Of a stretch of 64,000 nucleotides of DNA, positions 37,145 through 47,176 are shown in pieces. Made by a program: the position numbers and the translations under genes. A model generated the notes under the pieces. The model made no database searches. It was not told where the DNA came from and saw nothing but the letters and a program-made list of their open reading frames with translations. The stretch spans positions 1,054,001-1,118,000 of the forward strand of contig NZ_JAUSYD010000001.1 in the NCBI RefSeq assembly GCF_030816615.1, in the 5' to 3' direction. The stretch is from Streptomyces sp. B1I3 (GTDB taxonomy: Bacteria > Actinomycetota > Actinomycetes > Streptomycetales > Streptomycetaceae). Every line of letters begins with the position of its first letter. Position 1 is the first letter of the stretch.

Positions 37145-39259
37145 CTACGCCGCGCTGTCCGCCTTCTCGCCGGGGTCGGGTGTGCGGCTCAGGGCGCCGG
37201 GCCACCAGGCGGTCCGGCCGATGTCCCTCACGAGAGCGGGCACGAGGAGCGAGCGGACGACCAGCGTGTCGAGCAGGACGCCGAAGGCCACGATGAAGGC
37301 GATCTGCACCAGGAACGCCAGGGGGATGACTCCGAGGGCGGCGAAGGTGGCCGCGAGGACGACACCGGCCGAGGTGATGACCCCGCCGGTCGTCGTCAGC
37401 CCGCGGAGCACGCCCTGGCGCGGTCCGTGGATCAGCGACTCCTCGCGGACCCGGGACATGAGGAAGATGTTGTAGTCGACGCCGAGTGCCACCAGGAAGA
37501 CGAACCCGTACAGCGGTACGGAGGAGTCGGTACCGCTGAAACCGAAGACGTGCCGGAAGACCAGGGACGAGATGCCGAGCGTGGCGAGGAAGTTGAGCGC
37601 CACCGTGGCGACGAGGAGCACCGGCATCAGCAGGGAGCGGAGCAGGCCGACGAGGATCACCAGGATGATCAGGAGTACGACCGGCACGATGACGCTGCGG
37701 TCGTGCTCGGCGGTCCTCTGGGTGTCGTACCGCTGGGCGGTGTAGCCGCCGACGAGGGCGTGGGCGCCGGGAACGGCATGGACCGCTTCCCGCAGCCGGG
37801 TGACGGTCTCCTTGGCGGCGTCGCTGTCGGAGGCGTCCGTCAGCGTGGCGTCGACGCGGACCCGGCCGTCGACGACGAGTGGTTCCCCCTGGCCGGGACG
37901 GCCCGAGGCGGTCGCCGGGAACGCGGCGGCGACACCGGGCGTGCTCCGGACGGCCTCGGTCACCTGCCCGGCACTGTCCGCGTCGGCGATCACGACCGCG
38001 GGGGTGCCCGAGCCGCCGGGGAAGTGCTCGCCCAGGGTCTTCTGCGCGGCGACGGACGGTGCGTCGTTGACGAAGATCTCCTCGAGCGGCACCCCCTTCG
38101 CGTTCAGCGTCGGGGCGAAGGCGGCGCAGGCCACGAGCACGACCAGGGTGGCGGCCCACACCTTGCGCGGGGCACGGTCGACCAGCGCGGCGATCCGCGA
38201 CCAGACACCGGCGGAACCGGAGCCGGCCCCGTCCGCCTTCGGCCTGGCCGGCCAGTACGCGGCCCGGCCGAGCAGCACCAGGACCGCGGGCAGGAACGTC
38301 AGGGCGCTCAGGACGGAGCAGACGATGCCGATCGCGCCCACCGGCCCGAGGGAGCGGTTGTTCGTGAGGTCGCTGAGCAGGAGGGCGAGCAGGCCGAGGG
38401 CGACGGTGGCGGCGCTCGCGACGATCGGCCCGGCCGACTCGCGGAGCGCCGCGCGCATGGCTGTCCAGCGGTCCGGATGCCGGGTCAGTTCCTCGCGGAA
38501 CCGCGCCGTGAGCAGCAGGGCGTAGTCGGTGGCGGCGCCGATGACGAGGATGGAGAGAATGCCCTGGACCTGTCCGTCGACGCGGACGACGTCGTGGTCG
38601 GCGAGTACGTACACGACGGCGCAGGCCACACCGAGCGCGAAGACGGCGCCGACGATGATGATCAGCGGCAGCAGCACGCTGCGGTAGACCAGCAGCAGGA
38701 TGACCAGCACGGCCACCAGCGCCACGCCGACCAGCAGGCCGTCGATCCCGCCGAAGGCGTCGGAGAGGTCGGCCTGGCTGGCCGCCGGCCCGGCCACCTG
38801 GGCAGTCGTCCCGGGCACCCTGTCGGCCGCTTCCTGGACGGCGGCAAGCGTGTCGGGCAGCTCGTCGCCGAGGTCGGGCCGCATCTGGACGACGCCTTCG
38901 AGTGCCTGCTCGTCCTTCGACGGCAGCGCGGGACTCACCTCACCGGTCACACCCGGCTTCCCGTCCAGCGAGGCGAGCGCGGCGGTGGCCGCCCGCCGCT
39001 GCTCACCACCGAGCTTCCCGCCGTCCTCGCGGGAGGTCCAGACGACGACGGCCGGCACGGTCTCCTGCCGGCTGAACGCCTTCTGTTCCTCGATGACCCG
39101 GGTGGACTCGGCGCTCTGCGGCAGGAAGGCGGCCTGGTCGTTGGTGGCCACCTCGCCGAGCTTGCCCGCGTACGAGCCGAACGCGCCTCCGACGGCGAGC
39201 CAGATCACGACGAGTAGTACGGGGATCAGCCGGCGAACCGGCCGCGGTACGGCGGACAT
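37145..39259 (-). CDS. MMPL-family RND exporter
   Basis: Membrane protein of 704 aa with two repeated halves, each having one N-terminal helix, a large extracytoplasmic domain, and five helices. It starts RRLIPVLLVVIWLAVGGAFG; the conserved SIV/GAATDYALLL and GVDYNIFLMSRVREE (Asp-Tyr proton relay pairs) are visible. The family (MmpL, YdfJ) exports lipids, siderophores or drugs. The ATG at 39259 starts just before the first helix; the longer frame upstream is rejected. A MarR gene lies 131 bp upstream on the same strand, with an inverted repeat between them. Confidence 0.92.
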   Translation of the reverse strand: MSAVPRPVRRLIPVLLVVIWLAVGGAFGSYAGKLGEVATNDQAAFLPQSAESTRVIEEQKAFSRQETVPAVVVWTSREDGGKLGGEQRRAATAALASLDGKPGVTGEVSPALPSKDEQALEGVVQMRPDLGDELPDTLAAVQEAADRVPGTTAQVAGPAASQADLSDAFGGIDGLLVGVALVAVLVILLLVYRSVLLPLIIIVGAVFALGVACAVVYVLADHDVVRVDGQVQGILSILVIGAATDYALLLTARFREELTRHPDRWTAMRAALRESAGPIVASAATVALGLLALLLSDLTNNRSLGPVGAIGIVCSVLSALTFLPAVLVLLGRAAYWPARPKADGAGSGSAGVWSRIAALVDRAPRKVWAATLVVLVACAAFAPTLNAKGVPLEEIFVNDAPSVAAQKTLGEHFPGGSGTPAVVIADADSAGQVTEAVRSTPGVAAAFPATASGRPGQGEPLVVDGRVRVDATLTDASDSDAAKETVTRLREAVHAVPGAHALVGGYTAQRYDTQRTAEHDRSVIVPVVLLIILVILVGLLRSLLMPVLLVATVALNFLATLGISSLVFRHVFGFSGTDSSVPLYGFVFLVALGVDYNIFLMSRVREESLIHGPRQGVLRGLTTTGGVITSAGVVLAATFAALGVIPLAFLVQIAFIVAFGVLLDTLVVRSLLVPALVRDIGRTAWWPGALSRTPDPGEKADSAA

Positions 39260-39301
39260 TGTGCTCCCAGGTCGACCGACGGTCCTTCGGACATCGAAGA
39301 G

Positions 39302-39336
39302 TATTTCAAAGACAAAGAATCTCAATGATTGAAATA
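39302..39336. promoter_or_regulatory. Putative MarR operator upstream of the MMPL gene
   Basis: TATTTCAA (39302-39309) and TTGAAATA (39329-39336) form perfect 8-bp arms 19 bp apart; overlapping it is TCAAT-G-ATTGA (39322-39332). This AT-rich island within GC-rich DNA lies 43-77 bp before the MMPL start, where the promoter should be. Confidence 0.65.
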
Positions 39337-39390
39337 TATTACCGCGCCTGTGCCGGGCGCTGTCCAGCGACAGCCCCGGAAGGATTCGGT

Positions 39391-39891
39391 TCAGCGCGGA
39401 GGTGCCGGTATCCGGGCCAGTTCGCCGTTGAGGCGGCCGAGGAAGCGGAGCGCCGCCTCGATCTCCCCGGGACCGGCACCGGCACAGGCCCGGGAGGCCG
39501 CGTCGGCCAGGGGCATGAAGAACGAGCGTGCGACCGCCTTGGCCGTGGGCTCGTAGTGAAGGTGCACCACGCGGCGGTCGGCGCTCTCGCGTGAGCGGCG
39601 GATGTGGCCGGACCGCTCCAGGCGGTCCAGGCATGCCGTGACGGCGCCGGAAGTCAGGCCGAGGTGGTCACGCAGCCGTCCTGGGGTCAGCGGAGTCTCG
39701 GCGTCGAGAATGGCCGCGAGGGCCTGTACGTCGGTCGCGTGCAGCCCTTGGGCGTGCGCGAAGGCGTGGACCAGACGGTTGATCTCGCCGTTCGCCCGGC
39801 GCAACTGGACGGCGAGCGCCTGGAGCTCCGCCCCGGCGGATCCGTCGGCGTGGGTTCCCCCGCGAGCGTCAGCACTGTCCACGGCACCCAT
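39391..39891 (-). CDS. MarR-family transcriptional regulator
   Basis: Winged-helix regulator of 166 aa. HATDVQALAAILDAETPLTP leads into the recognition region LRDHLGLTSGAVTACLDRLE and the wing SADRRVVHLHYEP. The N-terminal 20 residues are variable. It probably represses the MMPL exporter gene downstream and is released by an exported ligand, the usual MarR arrangement. It is divergent from crtY (196-bp gap), so an effect on the carotenoid genes is possible but unsupported. Confidence 0.9.
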   Translation of the reverse strand: MGAVDSADARGGTHADGSAGAELQALAVQLRRANGEINRLVHAFAHAQGLHATDVQALAAILDAETPLTPGRLRDHLGLTSGAVTACLDRLERSGHIRRSRESADRRVVHLHYEPTAKAVARSFFMPLADAASRACAGAGPGEIEAALRFLGRLNGELARIPAPPR

Positions 39892-40086
39892 AGTAGGGCG
39901 CGCCCGGACCGCCGCCCGGGTGCGCCTGCCGAGCCGTCCGCGGCCGAGCCCGCCGCAGGAGTTCCGCTCCGTCCGCGCGTCGTGTACGCCCAGGAGGGCC
40001 CCGGCTCAGGAAGGATCGGCACCGGAGGTCACCCGCCGGAAGGCTCTCTCCCCGAGCCACCCGGCCGCACGACAGAAGGGGGCGCC

Positions 40087-41328
40087 GTGCCGCACGCGGA
40101 CGTGGTCGTCGTGGGCGCGGGTGCGGCCGGACTGAGCCTGGCCCACCGGCTGTGCGCCGAGCCCCACACCGGGTCGCCCTCGGTGCTCCTCGTCGACCCG
40201 CCCCCGGGCCGGCTGCGGCCACCACCGCGCACCTGGTGCTTCTGGGAACCGCCGGGCGGCGAGTACGATTCCGTCCTGTCGGCCTCCTGGCAGCGGCTGC
40301 GGGTACGGGACGCCACGGGGGCGGCCACCGTGGCCGAGCCCGGCCGGCTCCGCTACAAGATGCTGCGGTCGGACGCCTTCGAGGCGCTGGTGAACGCACG
40401 GCTCGACACCGCGCCGAACATCCGCAGGGTGGAGGCCACGGCGGACATCGTGCGGGACGCCCCGGACGGCGGGGGCGAGGTGATCGCGCACGACGCCAGG
40501 GGGAAGAGGATCGTCCTGCGGGCGACATGGGTCTTCGACTCGCGGCCCCCCGGACGGCTCCCGCCGGCCCGCACCACGCTGCTGCAGCACTTCACGGGCT
40601 GGTTCGTGCGCACCGCACAGCCTGTGTTCGACCCCGCCGTGGCGGATCTGATGGACTTCCGGACACCACAGCCGCAGCACGGGCTCTCATTCGGCTACGT
40701 ACTGCCGCTCGGGCCCCGTGAGGCACTCGTGGAGTACACGGAGTTCTCCCGCGCCGTGCTGCCCGCCGAGGAGTACGAGCGGGCTCTGCGCCACTACACC
40801 GGTGAGGTCCTGGCGATCGGCTCCTTCACGGTGTCGGCGGTCGAGCACGGCGTCATCCCCATGACGGACGGCCGCTTCCCGCACCGCGTGGGCCGGTCGG
40901 TGTTCCGCATCGGGACGGCGGGGGGCGCGACCCGGCCGTCCACTGGCTACACCTTCGCCGCCGTGCAGCGGCAGAGCCGGTCCGTCGCCGCGCAGTTGCG
41001 CGACGGCCGGCCGCTGCGGGTGCCGCCCCCGTACCGGGCGTGGCCGCGGGCCATGGACGCGGTGATGCTGCGCGCACTGGACAGCGGAAGGGTGAAGGGG
41101 AGCGACTTCTTCCCCGCTCTCTTCCGCTCCGTCCCGGCTGAGCGGCTGCTGCGCTTCCTGGACGGCAGCAGCCGGATGCGAGAAGACCTGCTCGTCGGGA
41201 TACGGACGCCCGTGCTCCCCATGCTCCGCACGGTCGCCGAACTCCCCCTCCTGAAGCCGCGACGCGGCCCGGCCATGCCCTCCCCGTACCTCCCCCGCAC
41301 GTCCGACCAGGAAGAGACCGACCGATGA
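40087..41328 (+). CDS. crtY: Lycopene beta-cyclase
   Basis: Flavin-dependent lycopene cyclase of 413 aa. It has the dinucleotide motif VVVVGAGAAGLSLAHRL at the N-terminus, RTWCFWEPP, PLGPREALVEYTEFS (corresponding to the FLEET-like catalytic region) and GTAGGATRPSTGYTFAA, characteristic of bacterial CrtY. It closes both ends of lycopene to beta-carotene. The GTG at 40087 has AAGGGGG upstream. It starts a crtYTU run: the crtT ATG overlaps its stop. Streptomyces griseus and S. coelicolor have the same order. Confidence 0.93.
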   Translation: MPHADVVVVGAGAAGLSLAHRLCAEPHTGSPSVLLVDPPPGRLRPPPRTWCFWEPPGGEYDSVLSASWQRLRVRDATGAATVAEPGRLRYKMLRSDAFEALVNARLDTAPNIRRVEATADIVRDAPDGGGEVIAHDARGKRIVLRATWVFDSRPPGRLPPARTTLLQHFTGWFVRTAQPVFDPAVADLMDFRTPQPQHGLSFGYVLPLGPREALVEYTEFSRAVLPAEEYERALRHYTGEVLAIGSFTVSAVEHGVIPMTDGRFPHRVGRSVFRIGTAGGATRPSTGYTFAAVQRQSRSVAAQLRDGRPLRVPPPYRAWPRAMDAVMLRALDSGRVKGSDFFPALFRSVPAERLLRFLDGSSRMREDLLVGIRTPVLPMLRTVAELPLLKPRRGPAMPSPYLPRTSDQEETDR

Positions 41329-42047
41329 CCCTGCTCCGCGACGACGAGTTGTCCGCCGCCTTCGACCGCGCATCGGTTGCCTACGACCGGCTCGTGGCGG
41401 TCAATCCGGGCTACCACTCCCATGTACGCCGTTCGGCACGCAGGCTGGGCCTCGCGGACGGCGGGCGCGGCAGACGCCTGCTGGACCTGGGCTGCGGAAC
41501 CGGTGCCTCGACCGCCGCACTGCTGGAAGCGGCCCCGCACGCGGACATCGTGGCGGTGGACGCCTCCGCGGGGATGCTGGAGCGGGCGGCGGCCAAGAAC
41601 TGGCCCGGGAACGTCTCCTTCGTGCACGCGCCGGTGGAGCGACTGGCCGCCGCCGACGTGCGGGGCCCCTTCGACGCCGTGTTCGCCGCCTACCTCTTCA
41701 GGAACGTCGGCGATCCCGACGGCGTCCTCGCCGACGCGCGCGGGCTCCTCGCACCGGGCGGCCGCATCGGCGTGCACGAGTACACGCTCGGGGGCGGTCC
41801 GGTGCACCGCGCCCTGTGGACGGCGGTCTGCAGGGCCGTCGTGATGCCGGCCGGGCGGCTGGCCGGGGACACCCCGCTGTACCGCCATCTGTGGCGCAGC
41901 GTACTGGACTTCGACACGGCCCCGGCGTTCGCGGGCCGGCTGCGCCGGACCGGTTTCGAGGACGTGCGCGTGCTGCCGCTGCCCGGCTGGCAGACGGGCA
42001 TCACCCATACCTTCGTCGGCCGCGCGCCCGGCGCGGGCCTCGGATGA
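41325..42047 (+). CDS. crtT: SAM-dependent methyltransferase CrtT
   Basis: Class I methyltransferase of 240 aa. Motif I is LLDLGCGTGASTAALLEAAP (about 46-65), with the acidic AVDAS next and FDAVFAAYLFRNVGDPDGVL later, resembling UbiE. It lies between crtY and crtU with stop-start overlaps at both ends, the position of crtT in other Streptomyces. Its substrate in carotenoid biosynthesis has not been clearly established; isorenieratene needs no obvious methylation. Confidence 0.9.
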   Translation: MTLLRDDELSAAFDRASVAYDRLVAVNPGYHSHVRRSARRLGLADGGRGRRLLDLGCGTGASTAALLEAAPHADIVAVDASAGMLERAAAKNWPGNVSFVHAPVERLAAADVRGPFDAVFAAYLFRNVGDPDGVLADARGLLAPGGRIGVHEYTLGGGPVHRALWTAVCRAVVMPAGRLAGDTPLYRHLWRSVLDFDTAPAFAGRLRRTGFEDVRVLPLPGWQTGITHTFVGRAPGAGLG

Positions 42048-43588
42048 GGGGCGGGACGCCGCGGCGGGGCAGGGACCGCCGGGCGGCGGTGCTGCGGTCG
42101 CCGGGCGGCGCCGAGCGCTTCGCGGGCTCCGCACCCGGCGTCGCCGTGATCGGCGGCGGCATCGCCGGGTTGTCGGCCGCCACCACACTGGCCGAGCGGG
42201 GCGCGCACGTCACGCTGTACGAGAGCGGGACGCAGCTGGGCGGGCGGCTCGCGGGATGGCCGGTACGGCTCGCCGACGGCTCGGGGGCCACCATGAGCCG
42301 GGGCTTCCACGCCTTCTTCCGCCAGTACTACAACCTGCGCGGGTTGCTGCGCCGGGTGGACCCGGGGCTCACCACGCTGACTCCGCTGCCGGACTACCCG
42401 CTGCGGCACAGCTCCGGCCTGTACGACAGCTTCGCCCGTGTACCGCGTACCCCGCCCTTCAGCGCCATGGGCTTCGTCGCGCTCAGCCCCGCGTTCGGCT
42501 GGGGCGACCTGCTCCGGATGAACCCACGGGCAGCGCTGCCCCTGCTGGACGTACGCGTCCCCGAGGTCTACGAGCGGCTCGACGGGACGAGCGCCCGCGA
42601 CTTCCTGACCCGTATCCGCTTTCCCGAGGCCGCGCATCACCTGGCCTTCGAGGTGTTCTCGCGGAGCTTCTTCGCCGACCCACGGGAACTGTCGGCGGCC
42701 GAACTCGTCCTGATGTTCCACATCTACTTCCTCGGGTCGAGCGAGGGCCTGCTGTTCGACGTGCCGGCCGAGCCGTTCCCGCAGGCGCTGTGGGAGCCCT
42801 TGGGGCGGTACCTCGAGGGACACGGCGTACGGGTGCGTACCGGGACGGCCGTGGAGCGGGTGGCTCCGGTGGCGGGCGCCGGGCTCGACGTCACCGCCGC
42901 CGGCCGGACACGGCGCCACGACGCGGTCGTCCTCGCCCTGGACACCGGTGGGCTGACGAAGGTCGTCGCCGCCTCCCCCGGGCTGGGGGACGCGGACTGG
43001 CGGGCCCGGATCGCCCGGCTGCGGACCGCTCCGCCCTTCCTGGTGTCCCGTCTCTGGCTGGACCGTCCGGTGGCGCGGGACCGGCCGGGCTTCCTGGGCA
43101 CGAGCGGGTACGGCCCGCTGGACAACGTCAGCGTGCTGGAGCGGTGGGAGGGCGAGGCGGCCCGGTGGTCGCGGCGCGGCGGCGGGTCGGTCGTCGAACT
43201 GCACGCCTACGCCGTGGACCCGGGCGCGGACCGCGCGGACGTGCAGGCCGAGGTGATCGCACAGATGCGGCGGGTCTACCCCGAGACCGGCAGCGCGCGT
43301 CTCGTCGACGTCCGGCACGAGTGGCGTGCCGACTGCCCGCTGTTCCCGGTGGGCGGCTATGCGGAACGGCCCCGCGTGCGGACGCCCGACCCCCGGGTGG
43401 TGATGGCGGGCGACCTGGTCCGCACGGAACTTCCGGTGGCGCTGATGGAGCGTGCGGCGACCAGTGGGTTCCTCGCCGCCAATGCCCTGTTGCGGGGGTG
43501 GGGGGTGCGGGGGCAGACGCTCTGGACGGTTCCCCGGGCCGGACGGTCGGCGGCGATGCGGGCGCTGGCCCGGCTGGGGACGGGATGA
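42044..43588 (+). CDS. crtU: Beta-carotene desaturase/methyl-shifting CrtU
   Basis: Flavoprotein of 514 aa. It has VAVIGGGIAGLSAATTLAER near 33-52, SRGFHAFFRQYYNLRGLLRR, FEVFSRSFFADPRELSAAE, and VVMAGDLVRTELPVALMERA at the end. CrtU desaturates beta-ionone rings and shifts a methyl group, turning beta-carotene into isorenieratene. The ATG at 42044 overlaps the crtT stop. It faces crtV, with only 56 bp between the stops. Confidence 0.92.
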   Translation: MRGGTPRRGRDRRAAVLRSPGGAERFAGSAPGVAVIGGGIAGLSAATTLAERGAHVTLYESGTQLGGRLAGWPVRLADGSGATMSRGFHAFFRQYYNLRGLLRRVDPGLTTLTPLPDYPLRHSSGLYDSFARVPRTPPFSAMGFVALSPAFGWGDLLRMNPRAALPLLDVRVPEVYERLDGTSARDFLTRIRFPEAAHHLAFEVFSRSFFADPRELSAAELVLMFHIYFLGSSEGLLFDVPAEPFPQALWEPLGRYLEGHGVRVRTGTAVERVAPVAGAGLDVTAAGRTRRHDAVVLALDTGGLTKVVAASPGLGDADWRARIARLRTAPPFLVSRLWLDRPVARDRPGFLGTSGYGPLDNVSVLERWEGEAARWSRRGGGSVVELHAYAVDPGADRADVQAEVIAQMRRVYPETGSARLVDVRHEWRADCPLFPVGGYAERPRVRTPDPRVVMAGDLVRTELPVALMERAATSGFLAANALLRGWGVRGQTLWTVPRAGRSAAMRALARLGTG

Positions 43589-43644
43589 CCGGACGGGGCA
43601 CGCCCCCCTCGGTCGTGCGGCACCCCGGCCGGCCGGGGAACCGG

Positions 43645-44661
43645 TCAGCCGGGGAACCGCCCCGTGCTGCGGAGCTCGTAGCGCCGTTCCGCGTAGGCGA
43701 GGTCGTCCCGCCACAGCCGCCCCGCGGAGGCGCGCATCAGTGGGCGCAGCAGGGGCGCCGCCGCCCGGGCCACGGCGAAACCGCGCCGGTCGGACGCGGC
43801 CACGACCGCCTCCGTCACCAGGGTCCGCGGCCGGGCCGCGCCGTCCGGCCCCAGCGGCGTGGCATGGGTCTCGACCACGGACCCCTCCCCCTCCCCCTCG
43901 ACGATGCGCATGACGACGGTGCGGGGCTCCGGGGCTGTGAAGAGTGCCCGCACGGGGACCACGACCCGCCCGGCCAGCTTGAAGGACACGTCCACGGCGA
44001 AGCCCTCCCCGCCCGTGATGTCGTCGCCGCCGCAGGGGTCGAGCACCGTGAGGTCGACGAAGGAGTACGGGTGGAACCAGGCACCGTGCCACGGGTCCAG
44101 GCGGTTGGCGACGACGTCCTCGGGTTCGCAGACGCCGGTCGCCTCGTACACGGCGTCGAGGGCACGGGCCGCTGCCGGGCGGGGCGGGACCACCGGGCGG
44201 TCCAGGGGCGTCCCGCCACCGGCCGCGTCCAGCCGCACCCAGGCCAGTACGCCGTCGTCGTGTGCGGGCAGGGGCTCCCAGCCGGCGAACGGCTGACCGT
44301 CGAGCGCCAGTCCGTGCCAGTGGCAGACCAGGGTGCCGCAGCGGACCCGGCTGTCGCGCAGCGGGGCGCCGAGGTGGGGGCAGGCGCCCGGCCCGGCGTG
44401 CAGCCGGCCCGAGTCGTCGCGCCAGGCCACCACCTCGTGCCCCGCCACGGTGCGCCCGAAGGGCCGGTCCGCGGTGACGGCTCGGGAGGCGCCGATGACG
44501 TACCAGTTCCCGGAGGGCCGGGCCCGGGCGCGTGCGAGGGCCTCAGCGATCACCGCGGGCCTGGCGTCCTGCCAGGTGGGGCGCTGCTTCTCCCAGGGGA
44601 CGGACGCGGGACGCAGGCGCAGAGGGATGCGGCTGCGTGCGCTCCGGCGCTCCCGTTTCAC
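43645..44661 (-). CDS. crtV: Rieske-type DUF5914 protein in crtV position
   Basis: A 338-aa protein. The Rieske [2Fe-2S] domain is at about 55-150, with CPHLGAP and CHWHGLAL as the Cys-His pairs. The C-terminal 180 residues form a domain seen in carotenoid-cluster proteins, with [15 protein letters not shown]. No membrane segment was seen. It is last of crtEIBV; this slot is called crtV in S. griseus, but its reaction is not established. A ring hydroxylase role is suggested by the Rieske centre. The GTG at 44661 follows GGAGG and overlaps the crtB stop. Confidence 0.85.
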   Translation of the reverse strand: MKRERRSARSRIPLRLRPASVPWEKQRPTWQDARPAVIAEALARARARPSGNWYVIGASRAVTADRPFGRTVAGHEVVAWRDDSGRLHAGPGACPHLGAPLRDSRVRCGTLVCHWHGLALDGQPFAGWEPLPAHDDGVLAWVRLDAAGGGTPLDRPVVPPRPAAARALDAVYEATGVCEPEDVVANRLDPWHGAWFHPYSFVDLTVLDPCGGDDITGGEGFAVDVSFKLAGRVVVPVRALFTAPEPRTVVMRIVEGEGEGSVVETHATPLGPDGAARPRTLVTEAVVAASDRRGFAVARAAAPLLRPLMRASAGRLWRDDLAYAERRYELRSTGRFPG

Positions 44662-45656
44662 GCCGCCTCCCCGTGCGCCCGCCGCACCGGCCGCCGGCCG
44701 GTGCGTCGCTGCCTGCCGGTGCCGGAGGCCACCGCCCTGGTGGCCAGGGCGCGTACGAATCCGTCGAGGGCGACGGCGGCGCGGCGCCGGCGCGGGACGA
44801 CCGCCCGGCGGTGGAGGACCGCGTAGCCGTCCGCCTCGATCGCGTCGAGGATGCCGCTGTAGAGGACGAAAGCGGTGCGGATGCACGGCCGCGACACGGG
44901 AGCGAGCAGGGCCAGCCCGGGCAGCGCCTGCCGGTAGACGGCGCGGTTGTGGGCGGCGGCCGCCTTCAGCACCTCGTCGACACGCCGGTCGCGGGCGCCG
45001 GTCGCTCTGCTCCGTTCGAGCCGCTGCCGCTCCACTCCGTGAGCGGCGAGCAGGTCCTGGGGGAGGTACAGGCGGCCGCGGTCGAGGTCCTCGCCCACGT
45101 CCCTGAGGAAGTTGGTGAGCTGGAAGGCGACGCCGAGCGCCGCCGCGTACGGCGCGGCCTCGGCGCGGGGGACCACCGTGCCCAGCACCGGCAGCATCTG
45201 CAGGCCGATGACGGCGGCCGAGCCGTGCGTGTACCGGCCCAGTTCCTCGTAGGTGGCGTACCCGGTCACCGTGAGGTCGTTGCGCATGGAGGCCATGAAG
45301 TCGGTGAAGAGGCGGTGTTCGATGCCGTGGGAGGCGGCCGTGTGGGCGAGCGACCGGATCACCGGTTCGTGGATGGGGCCTCCGCGCAGCCCGGCCTCCA
45401 GTTGCGCCTCGAGGCGGGTGAGGGCGAGCGCGCGCTCGTGGGCCGTGGCTCCGCCGCCGAGGTCGTCGACGATGTCGTCGGCCCAGCGGGCGAAGCCGTA
45501 GAGGGCGTGGACGGCCGGCCGGCGGTCGGCGGGGAGCAGCCGTGTGGCCAGGAAGTATGTCCTGCCGTGGCGGGCGTTGAGCCGGCGGCAGGCGGTGTAG
45601 GCGGCGCGCAGGGTCGGCTCGCGGATGCCTGCCGCGTCGAGTTCGCGGGCGGTCAT
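44658..45656 (-). CDS. crtB: Phytoene synthase
   Basis: Squalene/phytoene synthase of 332 aa. The two aspartate-rich motifs are WADDIVDD (near 58-65) and [31 protein letters not shown] is the typical N-terminal segment. It condenses two geranylgeranyl diphosphates to phytoene. A basic C-terminal tail ([18 protein letters not shown]) extends beyond the domain. It is coupled to crtI by ATGA and to crtV by GTGA overlaps. Confidence 0.95.
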   Translation of the reverse strand: MTARELDAAGIREPTLRAAYTACRRLNARHGRTYFLATRLLPADRRPAVHALYGFARWADDIVDDLGGGATAHERALALTRLEAQLEAGLRGGPIHEPVIRSLAHTAASHGIEHRLFTDFMASMRNDLTVTGYATYEELGRYTHGSAAVIGLQMLPVLGTVVPRAEAAPYAAALGVAFQLTNFLRDVGEDLDRGRLYLPQDLLAAHGVERQRLERSRATGARDRRVDEVLKAAAAHNRAVYRQALPGLALLAPVSRPCIRTAFVLYSGILDAIEADGYAVLHRRAVVPRRRRAAVALDGFVRALATRAVASGTGRQRRTGRRPVRRAHGEAA

Positions 45657-47176
45657 GCGGGGCTGCCTTTCGGTACGGCGCGGGGTGCGGTACGCGTGCG
45701 GAGGCCGGTGATCCTCTGCGCCGCCAGCTTCCCGGAGATCAGCACGGTCGGCACGCCGACGCCCGGGGTGGTGCCGCAGCCGGCGAGGACGGCGTTGCGG
45801 ATGCCCCGTACGAGGTTGCGGGGGCGGAAGGGACCCGTCTGCGGGAAGGTGTGGGCGACGGAGAAGGGGGTTCCGGCCGCGTGCCCCTGGGCGGTCCAGT
45901 CGACGGGGGTGACCAGGCACTCCTCCTCGATGGCGGAGCCGATGCCGGTCAGCCCCCGCTGTTCGAGGACGGTGAGCAGGCTGTCGCGGTAGCGGGGCGC
46001 GAGCTCTCCCCAGGCCCGCACGTCGGGTCCGATGTCGGTGTTGGGGCACGGCGCCAGGATGTAGTGGAGGTGTCTGCCCGGAGGTGCGAGGCCGGGATCG
46101 GTGGCCGTGGGGCGGGTGACGAGCAGGGAGGGGTCGGTCATGAGGGTGCCCGCGCGCGTCAGTTCGTGGAAGGTGCGTTTCCACGCGGCGCCGAACGAGA
46201 GGGTGTGGTGCCCGAGTCCGGCCCAGGTGCGGTCCGTGCCGGCGTGCAGGACCACCGCCGAAGGGGCGTGGCGCAGGGCGAGGGGGCGCAGGGGCCTGCG
46301 GCCCAGGAGCCGGTAGGCGAGGGGGAGATCGGGGGTGAGGACGACGGCGTCACAGGGGATGCGGTCCTGGTCGGTGACGACGGCGGTGATGCGGTCGCCG
46401 GAGCGCTCCAGCCGGGTGACGGTCTGTCCGTGGAGGAATCGCGCACCCGCCTCGGCCGCCGACGCCGCCAGGGCGCGGGGCAGGGCGTGCATGCCGCCGC
46501 GCGGGAAGTAGACGCCGGCCACGGTGTCCATGTACGCGATGACCGCGTAGGCGGCCAGCGCCCGGGCCGGGGGCACTCCCGCGTACAGGGCCTGGAAGGA
46601 GAAGACCCGGCGCAGCCGCTCGTCCTTGACGAAGTGCCCGATCCGCGCGTCGAGGCGGCCGAAGCCGCCGAGCGCGGCGAGGCGGGCGAGGTCGGGGTGC
46701 AGGAGCTGGAGGGGCGAGTCGAAGTTTATGTCGATGAAGCGGCGCATCTGTACGTGGTAGATGCGCTCCAGCCAGGCCCGGAGTCCGCGGTAGCCGGCCG
46801 CTTCGCGGGCACCGGCGAACTGTTCGACCGCGGCCTCCATGGCGCCGGCTTCCGTGTGGACGTCCAGGTGGCTTCCGTCGGCGAACCGGGCGACGTAGGC
46901 GGGGTGGAGCGGAATGAGCTCCAGCCGGTCGCGGAGGCTGTGGCCGACCGCGGCGAAGGCGTCCTCGACCAGGCCGGGCATGGTCAGGACGGTGGGCCCG
47001 GTGTCGATGCGGTAGCCGGCCAGGTCCAGGCGCCCGGCGCGTCCTCCGGGCAGGCCCTCCCGCTCGACGACCGTCACCCGGCGGCCGGCGCCGAGCAGGT
47101 GGAGTGCTGCGGAGAGGCCCGCCAGGCCCGCGCCGACCACCACCACGTGATCGGTCTTCCCGTCGACGGTCAGCAC
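45653..47176 (-). CDS. crtI: Phytoene desaturase
   Basis: CrtI-type FAD enzyme of 507 aa. It has [20 protein letters not shown] (12-31), [20 protein letters not shown] next to it, and the C-terminal [20 protein letters not shown] conserved in CrtI. It introduces four double bases-steps of desaturation converting phytoene to lycopene. The GTG at 47176 overlaps the crtE stop by 7 bp. Confidence 0.95.
   Translation of the reverse strand: MLTVDGKTDHVVVVGAGLAGLSAALHLLGAGRRVTVVEREGLPGGRAGRLDLAGYRIDTGPTVLTMPGLVEDAFAAVGHSLRDRLELIPLHPAYVARFADGSHLDVHTEAGAMEAAVEQFAGAREAAGYRGLRAWLERIYHVQMRRFIDINFDSPLQLLHPDLARLAALGGFGRLDARIGHFVKDERLRRVFSFQALYAGVPPARALAAYAVIAYMDTVAGVYFPRGGMHALPRALAASAAEAGARFLHGQTVTRLERSGDRITAVVTDQDRIPCDAVVLTPDLPLAYRLLGRRPLRPLALRHAPSAVVLHAGTDRTWAGLGHHTLSFGAAWKRTFHELTRAGTLMTDPSLLVTRPTATDPGLAPPGRHLHYILAPCPNTDIGPDVRAWGELAPRYRDSLLTVLEQRGLTGIGSAIEEECLVTPVDWTAQGHAAGTPFSVAHTFPQTGPFRPRNLVRGIRNAVLAGCGTTPGVGVPTVLISGKLAAQRITGLRTRTAPRAVPKGSPA

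Noticed and set aside
37145-39259. MMPL exporter as the exporter of the heptose glycan
   Set aside because: It is separated from the run by the sigma-factor gene and a terminator, and has its own MarR control; no sequence link supports it.
42256-44826. An 856-codon open frame on the plus strand spanning crtU and crtV
   Set aside because: It lies in another frame of crtU and antisense to crtV; composition is not protein-like.
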